This document shows, one piece after another, positions 1 through 6,296 of a DNA stretch of 31,222 nt. The stretch spans positions 1 to 31,222 of IMG/VR virus record IMGVR_UViG_3300042883_000588; one strand, 5' to 3'. The number at the start of each line of letters is the position of its first letter. Positions within the stretch are counted from its first letter, which is position 1. The translations under genes were made by a program, and so were the position numbers. Source of the stretch: a virus. The notes under the pieces are model-generated. The model was not told where the DNA came from and searched no databases. It saw only the letters and a list, made by a program, of their open reading frames with translations.

Positions 1-78
1 TGGGTTGCAATGATAGCAGTAGCGTGTGGCGTGATAGGGAAGTTTCTAACGAACTTTACTACGGAAGATGACAAGTAA
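1..78 (+). CDS. holin, 3' fragment (left copy of the overlap)
   Basis: These bases encode the last 25 residues and the stop codon of the small membrane protein given in full at 30865-31068. They are the same gene seen again because the contig overlaps itself, not a second gene. The end of this reading frame overlaps the start of the spanin-like gene by 11 bases, as in many lysis cassettes. Confidence 0.85.
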   Translation, partial: WVAMIAVACGVIGKFLTNFTTEDDK

Positions 79-232
79 TAAGGCTTTAATATTATCGTTC
101 GTTACATCGCTTCTAATTGCGTCATGTTCGACTACACGAATTAAGGAAACAATCACAGTAAAAGATACTGTTATAATTCCAGCGAAGATTCAACTTGATA
201 CTTTATTTCAATTCAAGGATTCAATCGTCACG
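1..232. repeat. terminal direct repeat, left copy
   Basis: This segment is repeated at 30991-31222 with one difference: T at 128 against G at 31118. It covers the end of the holin gene and the start of the candidate u-spanin gene. It most likely marks circular closure of an assembly (unit 30,990 bp). A real short terminal redundancy of a linear genome is the alternative. Confidence 0.95.
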
Positions 233-454
233 ATTCACGATACAACTGGGCAAATGACTATCACTATTCAAAAGTTCAGAGACAAGTATATAAGAGTGCA
301 AGGTATTTGTAAGCCTAAAGAGATAATCATTCCAATAACTAAAACGATAACAAAGACAAAGCAAGTAATTGTTAAAAACTCGTTCTATAAATATTCATTC
401 TATTTATTACTTTTGATTGTCGGTACTTACTTAGTGTTTTCACGATTTAAGTAA
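68..454 (+). CDS. candidate unimolecular spanin (lipoprotein with C-terminal TM helix)
   Basis: 128 aa. The N-terminus is a lipoprotein signal peptide: Lys5, a hydrophobic stretch, then LIASC with the lipidated Cys at 20. A Thr/Ile/Val/Lys-rich, probably extended ectodomain follows, then a C-terminal transmembrane helix at about 107-124 ending in RFK. An outer-membrane lipid anchor plus an inner-membrane C-terminal helix in one chain is the layout of u-spanins (phage T1 gp11 is the type case, of similar length), which disrupt the outer membrane at lysis. It overlaps the holin gene by 11 bases and sits second after the endolysin-like gene across the circular junction, which supports a lysis role. 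The function is inferred from topology and position, not from a sequence family. The right-hand repeat copy carries Ala instead of Ser at residue 21. Confidence 0.65.
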   Translation: MTSNKALILSFVTSLLIASCSTTRIKETITVKDTVIIPAKIQLDTLFQFKDSIVTIHDTTGQMTITIQKFRDKYIRVQGICKPKEIIIPITKTITKTKQVIVKNSFYKYSFYLLLLIVGTYLVFSRFK

Positions 455-483
455 ATTTTTTCATTTTTGTTTGTGTGTTAATT

Positions 484-515
484 ACAGGTGGTCATTGATT
501 TGGTCACCTGTTTTT
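484..515 (+). terminator. rho-independent terminator after the lysis genes
   Basis: A 7-bp stem, ACAGGTG (484-490) with CACCTGT (505-511), is followed by a T run at 511-515. It lies 30 bases after the spanin-like stop codon and separates the late and lysis genes from the early genes that start at 631. Confidence 0.75.
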
Positions 516-601
516 ATGTGCATTGAAAAATAATCTGATTGATAATCAAGCAGTTATAAAATAAATTAAAAATAAATTATAATCGTATTGTATTCAAATA
601 C

Positions 602-609
602 TATATTTG
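602..609 (+). promoter_or_regulatory. Bacteroidetes-type -7 element, early genes
   Basis: TATATTTG matches the Bacteroidetes consensus TAnnTTTG, 21 bases before the ATG at 631 and downstream of the terminator at 484-515. The nearest upstream TTG (588-590) is closer than the usual -33 spacing, so only the -7 element is convincing. Confidence 0.45.
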
Positions 610-630
610 ATTAACAAACAAATAAAGAAA

Positions 631-789
631 ATGAAAAATTATAAGCATTATCAAGTTATTTTCACTTCTAATACAACAGGTGAAACTTCAGAAATTGTAA
701 TTGCATCCTGTAAGTCCGAGGCAAAAAGCAAAGTATTAACAAGGAAGCCTTATATAATAATAACAGACTGTATTGATATATCATGTTAG
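631..789 (+). CDS. small early protein of unknown function
   Basis: 52 aa, read from the ATG at 631. A TTG eight codons upstream is possible, but it overlaps the -7 promoter element and is less likely. The protein alternates hydrophobic and polar residues (KHYQVIF, SEIVIASC, KPYIIITDC), suggesting a small beta-rich fold, and has three Cys near the C-terminal half. It is the first gene after the late terminator and a candidate promoter, so probably expressed early. Its end overlaps the next gene by 7 bases. No family recognised. Confidence 0.55.
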   Translation: MKNYKHYQVIFTSNTTGETSEIVIASCKSEAKSKVLTRKPYIIITDCIDISC

Positions 790-917
790 AACTAACAGAC
801 CAAGAGAAAGCAAAGCTGAATTATATTAGGCTTTACGAAGAACAAGTATTGTTCAATTACAACAAACAGAAATCTTTAACATTTATAGACAGATTAATAA
901 TATGGTTACAAAGGTAA
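783..917 (+). CDS. 44-aa small protein of unknown function
   Basis: ATG at 783 overlaps the stop of the preceding gene, and the stop at 915-917 overlaps the next start, giving tight translational coupling. The peptide is charged and helical in the first half (LTDQEKAKLNYIR) and ends hydrophobic and basic (IDRLIIWLQR), which could form an amphipathic helix. No family recognised. Support is limited to the end-to-end packing with both neighbours. Confidence 0.45.
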   Translation: MLELTDQEKAKLNYIRLYEEQVLFNYNKQKSLTFIDRLIIWLQR

Positions 918-1075
918 AACTATTAGCTAATCCACAAGGGATCGAAGCAGAGACAAAAGGCAAATCGGGATATATTTTAAAACGATATTTTAAATTTGCA
1001 TTGATTGAATTTATAAATGAATTTGATCAGCCAGAAGAATGGTATTTTGAAAACAATGAATTTGTAATTTTATAA
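902..1075 (+). CDS. 57-aa small protein of unknown function
   Basis: ATG at 902, overlapping the previous gene by 16 bases. It begins with a basic segment (MVTKVKLL), has a central KGKSGYILKRYF stretch and ends with an acidic, aromatic tail (QPEEWYFENNE). Eight bases separate it from the ERF gene. It belongs to the same early cluster. No known domain recognised. Confidence 0.45.
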   Translation: MVTKVKLLANPQGIEAETKGKSGYILKRYFKFALIEFINEFDQPEEWYFENNEFVIL

Positions 1076-1083
1076 AAAAAGAC

Positions 1084-1653
1084 ATGAAAAACCTAATCGA
1101 CAAGCTTGTAATAATACAAGGCACTTTAAAAGCACCAAAAAATCAAACCAATAATTTTGGTAAGTACAAATACAGATCATGCGAAGATATTCTTGAAGCA
1201 CTCAAGCCACATTTAACAACGCATAACCTTTACTTATCAATCTCGGATGAACTTGTCAATCTTGGCAATCGATACTATGTAAAAGCAACCGTTACAATTA
1301 CGGATGCAAAAGATAGCTTAACAGTATCGGCTTTTGCTCGTGAAGAAGAAAGCAAGAAAGGTATGGATGGTTCACAGGTCACAGGCACAAGTTCTTCATA
1401 TGCACGTAAATACGCTTTAAATGGAATGTTTGCAATCGACGATACAAAGGATTCAGACGCTACAAATACAGGCGAAAAAATAGAACCTATTGCAGATACT
1501 AAACTTAGTCAACTATTAAATGTAGCTTTGGCAGAAATTAAAGTAGTCGATAATGTAGACAAGCTTAAAAATATTTGGGTAGCTTATCCGATGTTGCAAC
1601 AAAATGAAAGTTTTAAAAGTTCAATAAATAATCGTAAATTAGATTTTAAATAA
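1084..1653 (+). CDS. ERF-family single-strand annealing protein
   Basis: 189 aa. Residues 92-123 carry the ERF hallmark: KGMDGSQVTG, then SSYARKYALNG and FAIDDTKDSD. The N-terminal part (Leu/Ile-rich start, FGKYKYRSCEDILEALKP at about 25-42) matches the usual start of this family. ERF proteins anneal complementary single strands during phage recombination and replication-coupled repair, working on SSB-coated DNA in the cytoplasm. The C-terminal third (about 130-189) is variable, as usual for the family. It is followed by two very small genes, one with an SSB-like C-terminal tip, and then a terminator, so these probably form one recombination transcript. Confidence 0.9.
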   Translation: MKNLIDKLVIIQGTLKAPKNQTNNFGKYKYRSCEDILEALKPHLTTHNLYLSISDELVNLGNRYYVKATVTITDAKDSLTVSAFAREEESKKGMDGSQVTGTSSSYARKYALNGMFAIDDTKDSDATNTGEKIEPIADTKLSQLLNVALAEIKVVDNVDKLKNIWVAYPMLQQNESFKSSINNRKLDFK

Positions 1654-1659
1654 AAACCA

Positions 1660-1878
1660 ATGGCAGAAGAAGTAAAAAAAGAAAGCTGGGGTGCATGGAA
1701 ACGCACAACGGCAAAAGGTGAAGTAATTAATTTCACTTTAAACGATGTTAAATATTCGATGTGGGTTAATAGCTACAAGACCGAAGAAAAGCATCCAGAC
1801 TTTAAGATTTACGTGAATGATTACGTAGCACCAGTAACAACCGAATTAACCGAAGTAAAAACAGACTTACCATTTTAA
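1660..1878 (+). CDS. small protein with SSB-like C-terminal tip
   Basis: 72 aa. The core has a WGAWKRTT start, a likely beta strand (VINFTLNDVKYSMWV) and a PDFKIYVNDY segment, the last resembling DUF736-type small proteins. The end, EVKTDLPF, resembles the acidic D-x-P-F tip that bacterial SSB proteins use to recruit partners. It starts six bases after the ERF stop. A role as a small ssDNA-binding protein or ERF partner is an inference from the tail and the location. It is shorter than a full OB-fold SSB (about 100 aa for the fold), so it might only mimic the SSB tip. Confidence 0.6.
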   Translation: MAEEVKKESWGAWKRTTAKGEVINFTLNDVKYSMWVNSYKTEEKHPDFKIYVNDYVAPVTTELTEVKTDLPF

Positions 1879-1880
1879 TC

Positions 1881-2078
1881 ATGACAGAAAACGAAGCATT
1901 GAACATCTTAGTTCAGGTAGCATTAAAGGCTCAATCAGTAGGTGCATTGAAGTTAGAAGAAAGCGTCTTAGTAAAAGAAGCTATTGACACATTCACACCG
2001 AAAGAAGAAGCTACACAAGAAGCAGACAAAGGCAAAACAAAGAAGTTGAAGCCAGTCACTACCGAAGACGCATTTTAA
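1881..2078 (+). CDS. 65-aa hypothetical protein of the ERF cluster
   Basis: Begins two bases after the preceding stop. The first 35 residues form a probable helical hairpin (NEALNILVQVALKAQ, then LEESVLVKEAID). The rest is charged and low in complexity (KEEATQEADKGKTKKLK) and the protein ends in TTEDAF. An acidic residue plus terminal Phe recalls its neighbour's ending, though without the Pro of an SSB tip. A terminator follows at 2103-2130. No family recognised. Confidence 0.55.
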   Translation: MTENEALNILVQVALKAQSVGALKLEESVLVKEAIDTFTPKEEATQEADKGKTKKLKPVTTEDAF

Positions 2079-2102
2079 AGATAGTAACACCAACCAATTC
2101 AC

Positions 2103-2130
2103 AGGGAAGCTTCAAAACTTCCCTTTTTTT
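2103..2130 (+). terminator. rho-independent terminator after the ERF cluster
   Basis: A short GC-rich stem, AGGGAAG (2103-2109) with CTTCCCT (2118-2124), an 8-base loop and a T run through 2130. It closes the early/recombination transcript. The next start codon is only nine bases on, so genes from 2139 depend on read-through or on an internal promoter that I did not locate. Confidence 0.85.
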
Positions 2131-2138
2131 ATACAAAG

Positions 2139-2693
2139 ATGAACGAGACGACAAAAAAACTAATAATCTACGCAGCTGAACTTTTTGAAACTAAACAAAT
2201 ATCAGCCGATAAAATTTACGATCTATTATTAAATTCCGTAACCAGGAAAAAGGAAGTAACTAAAACAAGACAATTAGTTTGTTATTTTCTTTACAATCAT
2301 TACGAGATGACTTATGTTGATATTTGCAAGGAATTTAGATTTGCAAACCATACTTCTGTATTATATGCCGTGAATGAGATACATTTTAGCCTTCGTACCG
2401 ATAAAAGAATGCAATATAGATGTAATTATGTACTTGATAAAATAAATGGCTTAGAACGCTTTATAATACGTAACAAGCCAATACTAAAAACAGAATTATT
2501 GGATGCGGATAAACAATTTATAATTGATAATCTAAATAAAGGCTATTCAATTAGTTATTATTCAGATGTATTGAATAAAAATAAAGGTGTTATTAAATCT
2601 TTTTTAAATTTATTAAAGTCAGATTCAAAAAAAATTAATAAATTGCAAACTTTAATTATACCGAAGCAAACAAATTTTAAAATCGATTATTAA
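2139..2693 (+). CDS. stand-alone DnaA domain IV-like DNA-binding protein
   Basis: 184 aa. Residues about 25-85 resemble the C-terminal DNA-binding domain of DnaA: KTRQLVCYFLYNH (helix), MTYVDICKEF, then NHTSVLYAVNEI at 70-81, matching the DHTTVLHA signature that contacts the DnaA box. No DnaA AAA+ ATPase domain is present. The second half (about 115-165) looks like another helix-turn-helix. The last codon overlaps the next gene (TAATG). In this place, before a DUF4373-type protein and a replicative helicase, it is a candidate origin-binding initiator. A transcription regulator is the alternative. Confidence 0.65.
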   Translation: MNETTKKLIIYAAELFETKQISADKIYDLLLNSVTRKKEVTKTRQLVCYFLYNHYEMTYVDICKEFRFANHTSVLYAVNEIHFSLRTDKRMQYRCNYVLDKINGLERFIIRNKPILKTELLDADKQFIIDNLNKGYSISYYSDVLNKNKGVIKSFLNLLKSDSKKINKLQTLIIPKQTNFKIDY

Positions 2694-3316
2694 TGAAATA
2701 CTTCCTACACGATACCGCATCATTTGAAGATGAAAAGATTTCTGAACTATTCATAAATTATGGTTATGAAGGTCTTGGATTGTTTTATACCTTGATTGAA
2801 AAGATGGCAAGACAAGAAAAGCCTATCAAAACTTCAGTCTTAAAACACCAATGTAAAGTTGGTAAACGACTTGAAAAGTGCTGGTCATTTCTTGAAGAAA
2901 TAGACTTGATATCTTCAAACAATGGTGAAACTTTCAACAAACAATTGCTAAACTTTAGTGAAAAGTACCAGATAAAAAAAGAAAAAAACGCAAAAAGAAT
3001 TTCACAATGGCGTGATAAACAAGCACTTGCAGAAAATGTAACGCATTCAGAACGCTCGTGTAACACTCCTAAAGTAAAGAAAAGTAAAGTAAATGTATAT
3101 ATGCCCGAAGTTGAAGAAGTGATTAAATACTTTTTGGATAACGGATATAAGGCTGAAGCTGCACGTAACGCTTGGAAGTATTATGACGAATCAAGCTGGA
3201 TCGATAGCAACGGAAAGAAGGTTTTGAATTGGAAGCAAAAGATGCGTGGCGTTTGGTTTAGAGATGAAAATAAAATAAGCACAGGAAGTTTAAATTTTAA
3301 TATACCAGTTAATTAA
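2693..3316 (+). CDS. DUF4373 (Lin1244/Lin1753-like) replication-module protein
   Basis: 207 aa. The N-terminus has the typical start of phage replication-module proteins: YFLHDTASFEDEKI, then GYEGLGLFYTLIEKM at about 24-38, a winged-helix-like domain. The middle (90-130) is basic and polar (KKEKNAKRISQWR, KVKKSKV). The C-terminal region ends with WIDSNGKKVLNWKQKM and VWF, a motif common at the end of phage primosomal/DnaD-like proteins. It probably binds the origin or loads the helicase encoded at 4582; this is inference from family context. Part of this gene has a decayed nucleotide copy at about 21319-21490. Confidence 0.75.
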   Translation: MKYFLHDTASFEDEKISELFINYGYEGLGLFYTLIEKMARQEKPIKTSVLKHQCKVGKRLEKCWSFLEEIDLISSNNGETFNKQLLNFSEKYQIKKEKNAKRISQWRDKQALAENVTHSERSCNTPKVKKSKVNVYMPEVEEVIKYFLDNGYKAEAARNAWKYYDESSWIDSNGKKVLNWKQKMRGVWFRDENKISTGSLNFNIPVN

Positions 3317-3339
3317 CTATATTTAAAAAAACAAACAAC

Positions 3340-3735
3340 ATGAAACAACACAATTTATTTGGAACAGAATTTAAAGACGATACCGAAAAAAAGTATTCTT
3401 CTAAAATTGAATCACCTATTTATGAGCCTAAAAATGCAAAGCCACATATTTTGGAACTTTGTAACAAAGAAAAAACTCATAGATTGATTCGTGAAATTGA
3501 TTCTTCAAGTTTACCGATCGAAGAAAAAACATTTTTGATTGATGCAGCACGAAGGCATAATGTATTTAACTATGAAAAGATTGCAGAGTATTACGCACAT
3601 TCAAATAAAGAAATGCAAGAATTAATGGAAAAATCTTCTTTGGTAATCATTGATTTTGAAAAGGCTATTCAATTAGGCTATGTTAAACTTTGTGATGAAA
3701 TAAGAACTCAATATCTTGAAGAATATGGAGAATAA
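3340..3735 (+). CDS. conserved-looking phage protein upstream of the glycosyltransferase
   Basis: 131 aa. The N-terminus (NLFGTEF, acidic and polar) looks disordered. From about residue 38 a compact helical domain follows (KPHILELC, LIREIDSSSLP, FLIDAARRHNVFNYEKIAEYYAH, LMEKSSLVIIDFEKAIQLGYV). I do not recognise a named family. The AT-rich coding sequence and the 11-base overlap with the TAGT-like gene suggest the two genes work together or moved together. A near-consensus -7 element (TATATTTA, 3318-3325) lies 14 bases upstream of the ATG. Confidence 0.7.
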   Translation: MKQHNLFGTEFKDDTEKKYSSKIESPIYEPKNAKPHILELCNKEKTHRLIREIDSSSLPIEEKTFLIDAARRHNVFNYEKIAEYYAHSNKEMQELMEKSSLVIIDFEKAIQLGYVKLCDEIRTQYLEEYGE

Positions 3736-4555
3736 AGATTTTGCGGTGTTTATATTAACACATGGCAGACCTAACAATGTAAAAACATTAAGCACTTTAA
3801 AAAAGTGTGGATATACTGGTAAAATTTATTTTATTGTAGATAATGAAGATAAAACTATTGAGCAATATCAAAATAATTACGGAATTGAAAACGTGAAAAT
3901 ATTTGATAAAAAAGCAATGGCTGATAGTATTGACGAAGGAAACAATTTTAATAATAGGAAAGTAATTATTCACGCAAGAAATGCTTGTTTTAATATAGCT
4001 AAAGAATTAGGAATAACATATTTTGTTCAATTTGATGACGATTATTATTATTTTGGATATAGATATGATACTGGTGCTAAAATCATAAAGAATTTAGATA
4101 GTGTATTTAATTCAATGCTAAAATTTTATAAATCAACAAATATAAAATCAATATGTTTTTCACAAGGTGGCGATCACATAGGAGGTTTTAGTGGAATAAA
4201 ACTTAAAAGAAAAGCAATGAACTCTTTTTTTTGTTCAACAGATAGACCTTTTGAATTTGTTGGAAGTATAAATGAAGATGTAAATACATATACATCTTTA
4301 GGGTGTAAAGGAAATTTATTTTTTACTTTTACAAATATACAGCTTGACCAAAAAGACACGCAAAGCAATAATGGTGGAATGACTGACGAATATGCTTTGA
4401 CTGGAACTTACATAAAATCTTTTCATAGTGTTTTAATGCACCCTTCAGGTGTAAGGGTTTCAATGATGAATAGTAATAACCCAAGATTACATCATTCAAT
4501 TAAATGGATTAATACAACTCCTATGATACTTGACGAAAAGTTTAAAAAATATTAA
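3725..4555 (+). CDS. TAGT-like (TET-associated/GREB1-related) glycosyltransferase
   Basis: 276 aa from the ATG at 3725; a TTG three codons upstream is less likely. GT-A-like features are in order: FILTHGR at 9-15 (nucleotide-sugar loop), IYFIVDNED at 34-42, HARN at 83-86, and FDDDYYYF at 103-110 (DxD-type metal/sugar site). This is the pattern I associate with TET-associated glycosyltransferases, proposed to add sugars to modified bases in phage DNA. It overlaps the preceding gene. No TET/JBP dioxygenase or hydroxymethylase is visible in the window, so the acceptor is unknown. The gene is strikingly AT-rich: the 60 bases at 4081-4140 hold 10 G/C, against 27 at 5221-5280 in the helicase gene. 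That suggests recent acquisition. Confidence 0.65.
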   Translation: MENKDFAVFILTHGRPNNVKTLSTLKKCGYTGKIYFIVDNEDKTIEQYQNNYGIENVKIFDKKAMADSIDEGNNFNNRKVIIHARNACFNIAKELGITYFVQFDDDYYYFGYRYDTGAKIIKNLDSVFNSMLKFYKSTNIKSICFSQGGDHIGGFSGIKLKRKAMNSFFCSTDRPFEFVGSINEDVNTYTSLGCKGNLFFTFTNIQLDQKDTQSNNGGMTDEYALTGTYIKSFHSVLMHPSGVRVSMMNSNNPRLHHSIKWINTTPMILDEKFKKY

Positions 4556-4581
4556 GTACATTTACACAAACGACAAATAAA

Positions 4582-5580
4582 ATGATAAAAAACTTATTAC
4601 AAATGGAAACCGAAATACTTGCTTTCCACAAGTCAGGAATACAAAGAGGTGAATACGTAGGCTTTGAAAGTCTCGATTCATTATACACAAAGAAAAAAGG
4701 TTCAATGACCTTTATACTTGCTTCACCACATTCGGGAAAGACCGAGTTTAATCTTGAATTACTTTTAAATCTATCCATAAAGCACAACGAAAAGCACGTT
4801 ATATTTAGTCCCGAAACTGGCGATTATAAAGACCTTGCAAAAGAATTGATTTCAAAATACGTTAGAAAGCCATTCTTTCAAAGCGATGTAAACGGATGCA
4901 CGGAAGCAGAGATTTATAATGCTATCGGATTTCTTAATGACAAATTCTTTATTGTCGACAACGATGAAAATTCATTTAGTTTTGACGATATAGTAAGCCA
5001 GACAAAGATTTTAGAAGCTGAAAACAGAATCAAGATTGATAATATCTTATTCGATCCGTACAATGAAGTCAAGCACAATATGAGCGAGTTTGGTAGTCGT
5101 CAAGACTTATATATCGAAGATGCAATTGGGAAGCTTAGACGATACGCAAAGAAAGAAAACAAGCACATATTTATATGTATGCACCCACAAGACCAGCAAC
5201 CGATTAACGAAAACGGAATTACATATTATCCGCCACCACATCCGAGACAATCAGCTGGAGGTCAATCGTTCTTTCGTAAAGCTATGGCATTCATTATACT
5301 TTGGCGACCACCATTCGGCTTTAGTGATAAAGATGGTAAGCCGTACCGAGAAAACGAAACGCACGTAATAATTGCAAAGGCAAAGCCAAAAGGTTCGGCT
5401 AAACTTGGAACTTGTAAATTATTTTGGGATTGGAAGAAGAACAGATTTTATGAAGTTATTGACGGATCGATTTACTTTGGTCTTGAATACGAGGCAAAAA
5501 AGAAGTTAAACATTGAACCTGGAAATTTAAATAATCATTCAGTAATAATTAATACATTTGGTAAAGACTTTGATTTTTAA
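4582..5580 (+). CDS. DnaB-like replicative helicase core (RecA fold)
   Basis: 332 aa. Walker A is ASPHSGKT at about 47-54, a catalytic-Glu-like FSPETGD follows at 75-81, and Walker B is NILFDP at 154-159. Later motifs include HIFICMHP (195-202) and the PRQSAGGQSFFRKA stretch typical of the DnaB C-terminal domain. The usual DnaB N-terminal primase-interaction domain is missing: only about 40 residues precede the fold. It would unwind DNA at the phage fork, probably loaded by the proteins at 2139 or 2693 and served by host primase. Its GC content is visibly higher than that of the glycosyltransferase gene just before it. Confidence 0.85.
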   Translation: MIKNLLQMETEILAFHKSGIQRGEYVGFESLDSLYTKKKGSMTFILASPHSGKTEFNLELLLNLSIKHNEKHVIFSPETGDYKDLAKELISKYVRKPFFQSDVNGCTEAEIYNAIGFLNDKFFIVDNDENSFSFDDIVSQTKILEAENRIKIDNILFDPYNEVKHNMSEFGSRQDLYIEDAIGKLRRYAKKENKHIFICMHPQDQQPINENGITYYPPPHPRQSAGGQSFFRKAMAFIILWRPPFGFSDKDGKPYRENETHVIIAKAKPKGSAKLGTCKLFWDWKKNRFYEVIDGSIYFGLEYEAKKKLNIEPGNLNNHSVIINTFGKDFDF

Positions 5581-5583
5581 ACT

Positions 5584-5907
5584 ATGGATTATAAAAAATT
5601 AATTACCGAACTTCAACAAAAAAACGATGCTTATCGATTCTTTGACGAAGAAAGACTTAACTTATTAAAGATTAGTTTAGACTTGCAAATTGCACACAGA
5701 AACCTTGATGACCTTAAAGGATTCGATTCAAATATTGCAGACGCTCAATTGATAGTGTTCTTAGCTAAAGATAATTTTACAAAGATGTTTGCTAAATATG
5801 AACTTGCAGCGATTGAAATGGAAACGATGCGAATGCACGTAGGAACTTTACTTTTATACGTACAAGATTTAGAAAAGGAAATCGTTAAATTAAATTCAAG
5901 CATTTGA
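5584..5907 (+). CDS. coiled-coil hypothetical protein
   Basis: 107 aa, nearly all helical with heptad-like patterning (DYKKLITELQQKNDAYRF, LKISLDLQIAHRNLDDL, YVQDLEKEIVKLNS). It starts three bases after the helicase stop, and its stop overlaps the TTG start of the VRR-NUC gene. Being between the helicase and a nuclease suggests a replication or recombination accessory role, but nothing in the sequence identifies it. Confidence 0.6.
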   Translation: MDYKKLITELQQKNDAYRFFDEERLNLLKISLDLQIAHRNLDDLKGFDSNIADAQLIVFLAKDNFTKMFAKYELAAIEMETMRMHVGTLLLYVQDLEKEIVKLNSSI

Positions 5908-6296
5908 AGAACTCTGAAGATATTGTTCAACTTGCAATAGTTACTTATTTAAAATTGCAATACCCACAAGTCAAGTTTATGGCTAATTATTTAAGCGGTG
6001 CAAGACTGCCGATTTACTTAGCACGTAAAGCCAAGAAGCTTGGTCAAGCTGGGCAAGGCACACCAGACTTATTTATCTTCCATAAAAACGATAAATATTC
6101 GATGCTTGTCTTGGAATTAAAAGCTGATAATTCAAATCCTTTTAAGCTAAATGGAATGTTAAAAACTAATGAGCATTTAGAAAAACAAAGCAAGTATCTT
6201 ACCTATCTAAATAAGCAAGGTGCTTATGCTTCATTCGCAACAGGTGTAAGCGAGGCAATTAACTTGATTGATAAGTATATGAGTAATGAATTATAA
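5904..6296 (+). CDS. VRR-NUC domain nuclease
   Basis: 130 aa. This is a compact PD-(D/E)xK nuclease of the VRR-NUC type: an N-terminal helix with Glu5, GQGTPDLFIF (Asp55) at 50-59, LVLELKA (Glu71, Lys73) at 68-74, then a helix with QSKYLTYL (Gln95) and a final GVSEA motif. Such phage proteins act as structure-selective endonucleases, probably resolving branched DNA before packaging. The TTG start (TTGA, overlapping the previous stop) is chosen because no ATG precedes the conserved start and the pattern recurs in this genome. Confidence 0.85.
   Translation: MKNSEDIVQLAIVTYLKLQYPQVKFMANYLSGARLPIYLARKAKKLGQAGQGTPDLFIFHKNDKYSMLVLELKADNSNPFKLNGMLKTNEHLEKQSKYLTYLNKQGAYASFATGVSEAINLIDKYMSNEL

Noticed and set aside
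68-130. Surface-export signal after the lipidated Cys
   Set aside because: The residues after Cys20 (STTR or ATTR) lack the acidic cluster of the Bacteroidetes surface-export signal, so a periplasm-facing lipoprotein is assumed.
5090-5368. 92-aa open frame inside the helicase gene
   Set aside because: Different frame, no plausible start context, and the composition of a shadow of the AT-poor helicase gene.
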